A stretch of 64,000 nt of DNA from positions 62,001-126,000 of the forward strand of contig NZ_QXGH01000012.1 of the NCBI RefSeq assembly GCF_003515065.1. The letters are read 5' to 3'. The stretch comes from Nocardioides immobilis. GTDB taxonomy: Bacteria > Actinomycetota > Actinomycetes > Propionibacteriales > Nocardioidaceae. Position 1 is the stretch's first letter. Each line of letters starts with the position of its first letter. Shown in pieces: positions 59,763 to 64,000 of the stretch. The notes beneath the pieces are model-generated. The model searched no databases, was not told the DNA's origin, and saw nothing but the letters and a program-made list of their open reading frames with translations. Made by a program: the position numbers and the translations under genes.

Positions 59763-60941
59763 TCAGTGCGTGTGCGGGGGAACGATCGCGCCCTCGGACG
59801 GCTGCACGATCACGAAGCCCTGGCCTGCGAACGAGACCTGGAACGCCTCGCCCGAGCCGCGTCCGATCAGCGAGCCCGCGGTGAACGACTTGTTGATCGA
59901 GGTCTGGAGCTCGATCGACCAGGCGACGATCGCCTGGGTGTCGGCGAAGGTCGGCGCCTCGGCGGCGTTCAGCACGACCGGCTCGCCGTCGGTGGTGATC
60001 GCGACCCAGCCGTTGCCGCGCAGGGTGGTGTTGAACAGGCCGCCCGCGGCGATGCTGCCGCCCTTGACCCGCTCGATGTTCCAGTCGAGGCCGGCCGAGA
60101 ACGCGAGGACGTGCGCCCCGTTGATCGAGATGCCGCTGTTGTTGAGGTGCAGGATGTGGACGTGCTCGGCCGCGCTGGCGAGGAACACGTCACCGGCGCC
60201 CTCGACCCGCATCAGCGACAGCCCCTCACCGGTCAGCGCCTTCTTCAGGAACTTGCCGGCACCGCCGCCCTGGTAGGCGAACTGGACCTGGCCCTGGTAG
60301 GCCACCATCGCGCCCTGGCGGGCCATGAACGGCTCGGCGATGCGGACCCGCAGCAGTCGGTTGTTCTGGAGGGACGGCCCGACTCCGGACTCCTTCTCGG
60401 CGAACCGGCCGTCGACGAGGTCGCCGGAGATGCCCGGCATGGCGGAGTAGCCCGGGGACGCCGCCGGCGCGGCAGCGGGCTGGGCGGCGTACTGCTGCGC
60501 GGCGTACGGGTCGCCGGCCATCGGAGTCTGGGGCGGGGTCGCCTCGGCCATCGGCTCGTACGCCGGCGGTGTCTCGGCCGGCGGTGCCTCGGCTGCGGGC
60601 GCCTCGGCGGCGGGGGCCTCGGCCATCGGCTCGTACGACGGAGGCTCGGCGGCCGGCGGCGACCCGACCACGCGGGTCTCCATCATGAAGGCGTCGTCGG
60701 CCGGCGACTCGTCCATCTGTCCCTCGGGGCGGTCGGTGGCGGCCAGGTCCTGGGTCGCCGGCGTCGCCGTCTCCTGTGCGCTGGACTCCCTGCTGGACTG
60801 TGCGGTGGGCTCCTCGGGCGGGGTGAGAGGCGACACCGACTGCACACCGCCGTCGGAGACGTGCTCGGTCCACTGGGTCCCGTCCCAGTAGCGGAGCTCG
60901 TGTCGGCCAGTGGGGTCCGGGTGCCAGGCTGCGGCGGTCAT
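59763..60941 (-). CDS. AIM24-family protein with N-terminal DUF2510 domain
   Basis: 392 residues. Residues ~3-30 are a DUF2510 motif (WHPDPTGRHELRYWDGTQWTEH, quoted in part as DPTGRHELRYWDGTQWTEH). A ~150-residue Ala/Pro/Glu low-complexity linker with PMAEAPAAEAPAAEAP-like repeats follows. The C-terminal ~200 residues are an AIM24 beta-domain (VAYQGQVQFAYQGGGAGKFL, VHILHLNNSGISING). AIM24/TerD-like proteins are trafficking or membrane-associated factors of unclear role in bacteria. The gene is between hemolysin III and the cis-prenyltransferase, where M. tuberculosis has nothing. Confidence 0.85.
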   Translation of the reverse strand: MTAAAWHPDPTGRHELRYWDGTQWTEHVSDGGVQSVSPLTPPEEPTAQSSRESSAQETATPATQDLAATDRPEGQMDESPADDAFMMETRVVGSPPAAEPPSYEPMAEAPAAEAPAAEAPPAETPPAYEPMAEATPPQTPMAGDPYAAQQYAAQPAAAPAASPGYSAMPGISGDLVDGRFAEKESGVGPSLQNNRLLRVRIAEPFMARQGAMVAYQGQVQFAYQGGGAGKFLKKALTGEGLSLMRVEGAGDVFLASAAEHVHILHLNNSGISINGAHVLAFSAGLDWNIERVKGGSIAAGGLFNTTLRGNGWVAITTDGEPVVLNAAEAPTFADTQAIVAWSIELQTSINKSFTAGSLIGRGSGEAFQVSFAGQGFVIVQPSEGAIVPPHTH

Positions 60942-61040
60942 CGTCGGTTCCTCTCGAAGGTCAGGTTGCGTCCTCGGTAGCCCATCGTGTCAGTCCCCGC
61001 AACCACGGAGGAAGAACACCGCGCCGAACGCGGCAATGGC

Positions 61041-61046
61041 TACGAT
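61041..61046 (+). promoter_or_regulatory. -10 box of a likely leaderless promoter for the cis-prenyltransferase
   Basis: TACGAT, 6 nt before GTG 61053. It supports that start rather than the GTG at 60987. Confidence 0.5.
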
Positions 61047-61052
61047 CGTCAG

Positions 61053-61826
61053 GTGGTCGACTGGAAGCGGGGCGTTCGCCGGGTGCTCTACCCCGCCTAC
61101 GAGAACCGCGTCCTGCGCCGGATGCCCGACAACCTGCCCAAGCACGTCGGAGTGATGCTCGACGGAAACCGGCGCTGGGCCAAGGCCGTCGGCCGCGACA
61201 CCGCCCACGGACACCGCGCCGGGGCGGCCAACATCGAGCCGCTGCTCACATGGTGCGAGGAGATCGGCATCGAGGTGGTCACGCTGTGGCTGCTGTCGAC
61301 CGACAACCTCAACCGGCCGGCCGCCGAGCTCGAGCAGCTGCTCGAGATCATCGAGGAGGCCGTCGACAGCCTGGCCGACCAGCGCCGCTGGCGGCTCAAC
61401 CCGGTCGGCGCGCTCGACCTGCTGCCCGCCGGCACCGCCGCCCGGCTCAAGACCGCGGCCGAGCGCACCGCCGACGTCGACGGGATGATCGTCAACGTGG
61501 CCGTCGGGTACGGCGGACGCCGCGAGATCTCGGACGCCGTACGCTCCCTGCTCCAGGAGCATGCCGCGAAGGGGACGTCGCTCGAGGAGCTCGCCCAGAT
61601 CATCGACCCCGAGCACATCGCCGAGCACCTCTACACCAAGGGCCAGCCCGACCCCGACCTGGTGATCCGCACCTCCGGGGAGCAGCGGCTGGGGGGCTTC
61701 CTGCTGTGGCAGAGCGCCAAGTCGGAGTTCTACTTCTGTGAGGCCTACTGGCCGGACTTCCGACGCGTCGACTTCCTGCGCGCGATCCGCGCCTACGCCC
61801 TGCGCGAGCGCCGATTCGGGTCCTGA
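61053..61826 (+). CDS. Short-chain cis-prenyltransferase (Rv1086-like (Z)-FPP synthase / UppS family)
   Basis: 257 residues from GTG 61053. The catalytic Asp37 is in HVGVMLDGNRRWAK; later TLWLLSTDNLNRP, VNVAVGYGGRREI, and DLVIRTSGEQRLGGFLLWQS are universal motifs of the family. These enzymes condense isopentenyl diphosphate in cis to make precursors of polyprenyl-phosphate carriers. Linkage to hemolysin III and DUF255 points to the Rv1086 type, which makes the short Z,E-farnesyl diphosphate, rather than the long-chain UppS. Chain length is not decided by sequence here. Confidence 0.9.
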   Translation: MVDWKRGVRRVLYPAYENRVLRRMPDNLPKHVGVMLDGNRRWAKAVGRDTAHGHRAGAANIEPLLTWCEEIGIEVVTLWLLSTDNLNRPAAELEQLLEIIEEAVDSLADQRRWRLNPVGALDLLPAGTAARLKTAAERTADVDGMIVNVAVGYGGRREISDAVRSLLQEHAAKGTSLEELAQIIDPEHIAEHLYTKGQPDPDLVIRTSGEQRLGGFLLWQSAKSEFYFCEAYWPDFRRVDFLRAIRAYALRERRFGS

Positions 61827-61859
61827 CCAGGTTCCTCCCGCAGGTCGACGAGCTGCGGT

Positions 61860-64000
61860 CTACGCACGATAGTCGTCGGACGCGAGCAGCTTGCGCACCG
61901 CGGTAGTGCCGAGAGCCCGGTAGGCCTCGAAATCGAACTCGCTGTAGAGCTGGTTGCCGGTGCTGGTGCGCGGGAAGTCGAGGTTGTCGGCGGAGTAGGC
62001 CTCGATGTCCCACGAGAGGTCGTTGAGCAGGATCGCCTTGGCCAGGTAGATCGTGCCCTCGCCGCTGCGGTCGGCGAACTCGTAACGGCCCCGGCACCAC
62101 GCCGCCCCGGACCGGGTCTCGGACAGCCGGCGCATCCCGCGCGGATCCATCTCGACCTCGCAGTCGAGGTCCATCCGCGCGGTTGCGATGGCCCGGCCCA
62201 GGGTGCGGAACGTGTCCTCTTTGTCGTTGGACGCGTCGAGGACGAAGATCCGATCCGGCTTCCGCCGCAGCGCCTCGATGAGCCCGAGGTTGTCGTAGTG
62301 GCCCCCGTCGGTGACGTAGAGGAACCGGTCATAGACCGAGGCCTTGCCGAACGCCTCCTTGGCCAGTCGTGAGACGCCCGGCTTCTTGAAGACGGCGCGG
62401 ACCAGCTCGCCCGCCACGGCCATCCACGGGTCAGGTTGGGGAAGCGCGGCGAGCATCTCGTGCAGCGCCGTCTCGGCGGCCTGCCGTTCCGCCGGGTCCA
62501 CAGCCTCGTCCTTGACGACCCGGGCGCGGTCGACAGGGCCGTCGAGGTGCTCCTGGGTCCGTGCGGACAGCCGTGAGTACTCGCCATCGGGCAGCCCGGC
62601 AGCGATCCAGGTCGCCTCGTCCCACCGGCGCAGCCGCACCAGCCGTCGGACCAGGCCGAGCTCGTCCACCCACAGCGGGTTGGGCAGCCACACCCCGAGC
62701 CGGGCGTTCCCGAGGGCGAGCACCGCACGGTAGGGCCCGAGCCGCACGTTCTCCCGGCCGGCGAGCGGCGAGAACGCCGCGGCACTCATCGCCACCGCTG
62801 CCGGGATGGTGGCATCGCGGTACCGGGCGTCCGCCGCGAACTCATAGGTCGCGCTCACCCGCCGGGCCGCGCCGGCGGGGAGCAGCCGGTCGGTGAGGCC
62901 GATCTGGCGGTGGTCGAAGACGAACGGGACGCAGCCGCGCCGCGAGGGCACGAACTCCTCGTCGCTGACGTTCGCGACCGCGCACGCCACGAGCTGCGGG
63001 CCCCGGCCGGCGGGCGGCAGCGCCTCGGAGAACCGGAGCGCCCGTTTGTAGGGCACCGGCTGGACGCTGTTCCCGTTCCGCCGCACGAGGAACGCGTAGG
63101 AGATCCGCTCCCGGAAGAAGTGGTGGAGGGACGTCCGGTTGGCGTCGGTGATCAGCTTGGTCAGGAGCAGGAGTACGGCGAACCACCCGGCGTACTCCCA
63201 CTTCGAGATCAGGTCCGGGTCCGCGACGAGCACGGCGACCCACCTCAGCAGCACCGTGATGGCGATGAGGGCGACGGCAACGAGGGCCGCCCACGGCACG
63301 ACCGGGTCCTTGATCTTGGTCCACACCTTGCTCAGCAGCCCGCTGAGCCGGGTCGCGGTCTCCGCCTCCTGCTTGTCCGAGGCGGCGCTCTTGGCGCTCG
63401 CGAGCACCGCCAGGATCGACGCCACCACGGTAGCGATCGAGACCCCGGGGACGGTGGCTGGCGACGTGCCGGCGACGGCGTCGGACGGGGTGGTGGCCTC
63501 GGCCACCGCCTGGCTCACCCCACATGCGTCGGTCGAGGCCAAGGCATCCATGCACACCTCGGTCGGCACGAACCCCAGCTGGTGCAGGAGCCCGGCCCAC
63601 ATCGAGTCGCTGGTCGCGGCGTACTCGGCCAGCTCGGCCACGAGCGCCGGAACGCCGACAAGCAGCGCAACCATCGCCAGACCCCCGATCAGGAGGTAGC
63701 CGGTCAGGATGCGCAGGAAATTGCGCGCGCCCCAGGGGATGGTGGTGAGGCGGTCCGTGGCCTTCTCGACGAGGAAGACAGCGACACCCGCCGCGGGCAC
63801 CAGCCACACCCAGCCGAGGAACCACCAGTCGTCGGCGAGCTCGCCGCTGATCGCGGTCCCCTGCCAGGTGGTGAGCCGTCCTGACGCGAGCATCAGCCAG
63901 GCCAGCACCCAGGCGGTGCCGCCGAGCACCGCCGCCATGAGCAGCAGGTTGACGGCGATGCCGAACATCAGCGAGAGCGCGCCCTGGGCCGCGATGCGGA
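61860..64000 (-). CDS. Large patatin-like phospholipase-family membrane protein (5' end beyond the window)
   Basis: At least 713 residues are visible; the frame is open past base 64000. Long hydrophobic stretches in the N-terminal part (~4-26, ~48-66, ~85-110 and two more at ~170-260 from the ATG at 63968) precede a cytosolic C-terminal region. It contains YVTDGGHYDNLGLIEALRR, which carries the Asp-Gly-Gly of the patatin Ser-Asp dyad. The GxSxG serine motif would be upstream of the window edge. Patatin-like proteins are lipid acyl hydrolases. The odd insertion of membrane segments between the two catalytic parts is known in some actinobacterial members. Confidence 0.8.
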   Translation of the reverse strand, partial: RIAAQGALSLMFGIAVNLLLMAAVLGGTAWVLAWLMLASGRLTTWQGTAISGELADDWWFLGWVWLVPAAGVAVFLVEKATDRLTTIPWGARNFLRILTGYLLIGGLAMVALLVGVPALVAELAEYAATSDSMWAGLLHQLGFVPTEVCMDALASTDACGVSQAVAEATTPSDAVAGTSPATVPGVSIATVVASILAVLASAKSAASDKQEAETATRLSGLLSKVWTKIKDPVVPWAALVAVALIAITVLLRWVAVLVADPDLISKWEYAGWFAVLLLLTKLITDANRTSLHHFFRERISYAFLVRRNGNSVQPVPYKRALRFSEALPPAGRGPQLVACAVANVSDEEFVPSRRGCVPFVFDHRQIGLTDRLLPAGAARRVSATYEFAADARYRDATIPAAVAMSAAAFSPLAGRENVRLGPYRAVLALGNARLGVWLPNPLWVDELGLVRRLVRLRRWDEATWIAAGLPDGEYSRLSARTQEHLDGPVDRARVVKDEAVDPAERQAAETALHEMLAALPQPDPWMAVAGELVRAVFKKPGVSRLAKEAFGKASVYDRFLYVTDGGHYDNLGLIEALRRKPDRIFVLDASNDKEDTFRTLGRAIATARMDLDCEVEMDPRGMRRLSETRSGAAWCRGRYEFADRSGEGTIYLAKAILLNDLSWDIEAYSADNLDFPRTSTGNQLYSEFDFEAYRALGTTAVRKLLASDDYRA

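Overview
The window is high-GC (roughly 70%) DNA from a mycothiol-producing actinobacterium, most like Nocardioides or a relative (Propionibacteriales). That placement is inferred. It rests on G/C-ending codons, a mycothiol S-conjugate amidase, UdgX, a SARP-type regulator, BTAD and DUF2510 domains, and many TANNNT boxes 6-7 nt before start codons, the actinobacterial leaderless-promoter pattern. No rRNA, tRNA or CRISPR array was seen.

Backbone. The genes metB, greA, a DUF4307 gene, mca, a small membrane gene, a DUF255 thioredoxin-like gene, a hemolysin III gene and a short cis-prenyltransferase gene occur in the order and orientation I recall for Mycobacterium tuberculosis Rv1079-Rv1086. Here that block is split by more than 40 kb of accessory DNA between the small membrane gene (8045) and the DUF255 gene (50948).

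Layout. 1-8257: a secreted DUF5995 gene cut by the window edge; a coupled operon metB, mutL-like, AI-2E transporter, threonine dehydratase; greA; the mca block. 8257-15646: a LysE exporter; a TetR/MpaB-oxygenase divergent pair; a four-gene peptide/nickel-type ABC importer under a Fur-family (Zur-like) operator. 15646-24271: the phenylacetate (paa) catabolic cluster, with paaZ and paaABCDE-paaG diverging from a TetR operator, plus a TetR regulator and a 3-hydroxyacyl-CoA dehydrogenase. 24237-27500: an operon of LasC-like flavoprotein, membrane protein and TetR, with a large palindrome at its promoter. 27582-34697: truncated hemoglobin, a two-component system, an Asp/His-rich surface protein, and an electron-transfer operon (ApbE, b-type membrane protein, NuoF-like flavoprotein, 3Fe-4S ferredoxin). 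34716-43370: a PhnB-like protein, two very large ATPase/TPR regulators, a methyltransferase and a YceI protein.

Mobile island, 43.57-51.11 kb. This is the most interesting part. A 5' fragment of a DUF255 gene stops at its CHWCHV codons, and about 7.5 kb later an intact DUF255 gene has a foreign-looking 5' end that switches to native codon use at the same codons. Between them, all on the minus strand, lie a SWIM zinc-finger protein, a TOTE-type primase-helicase, an AbiEii-like nucleotidyltransferase with an AbiEi-like wHTH partner, and a small excisionase-like protein. No integrase is visible. The simplest reading is an integrative conflict/defence element that enters the DUF255 gene and supplies a replacement 5' end.

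51-64 kb returns to chromosome: the rest of the DUF255 gene, a matrixin-like protease, a DUF1353 protein, an aldehyde dehydrogenase, UdgX, RlmC, hemolysin III, an AIM24 protein, a short cis-prenyltransferase, and a patatin-like protein cut by the right edge.
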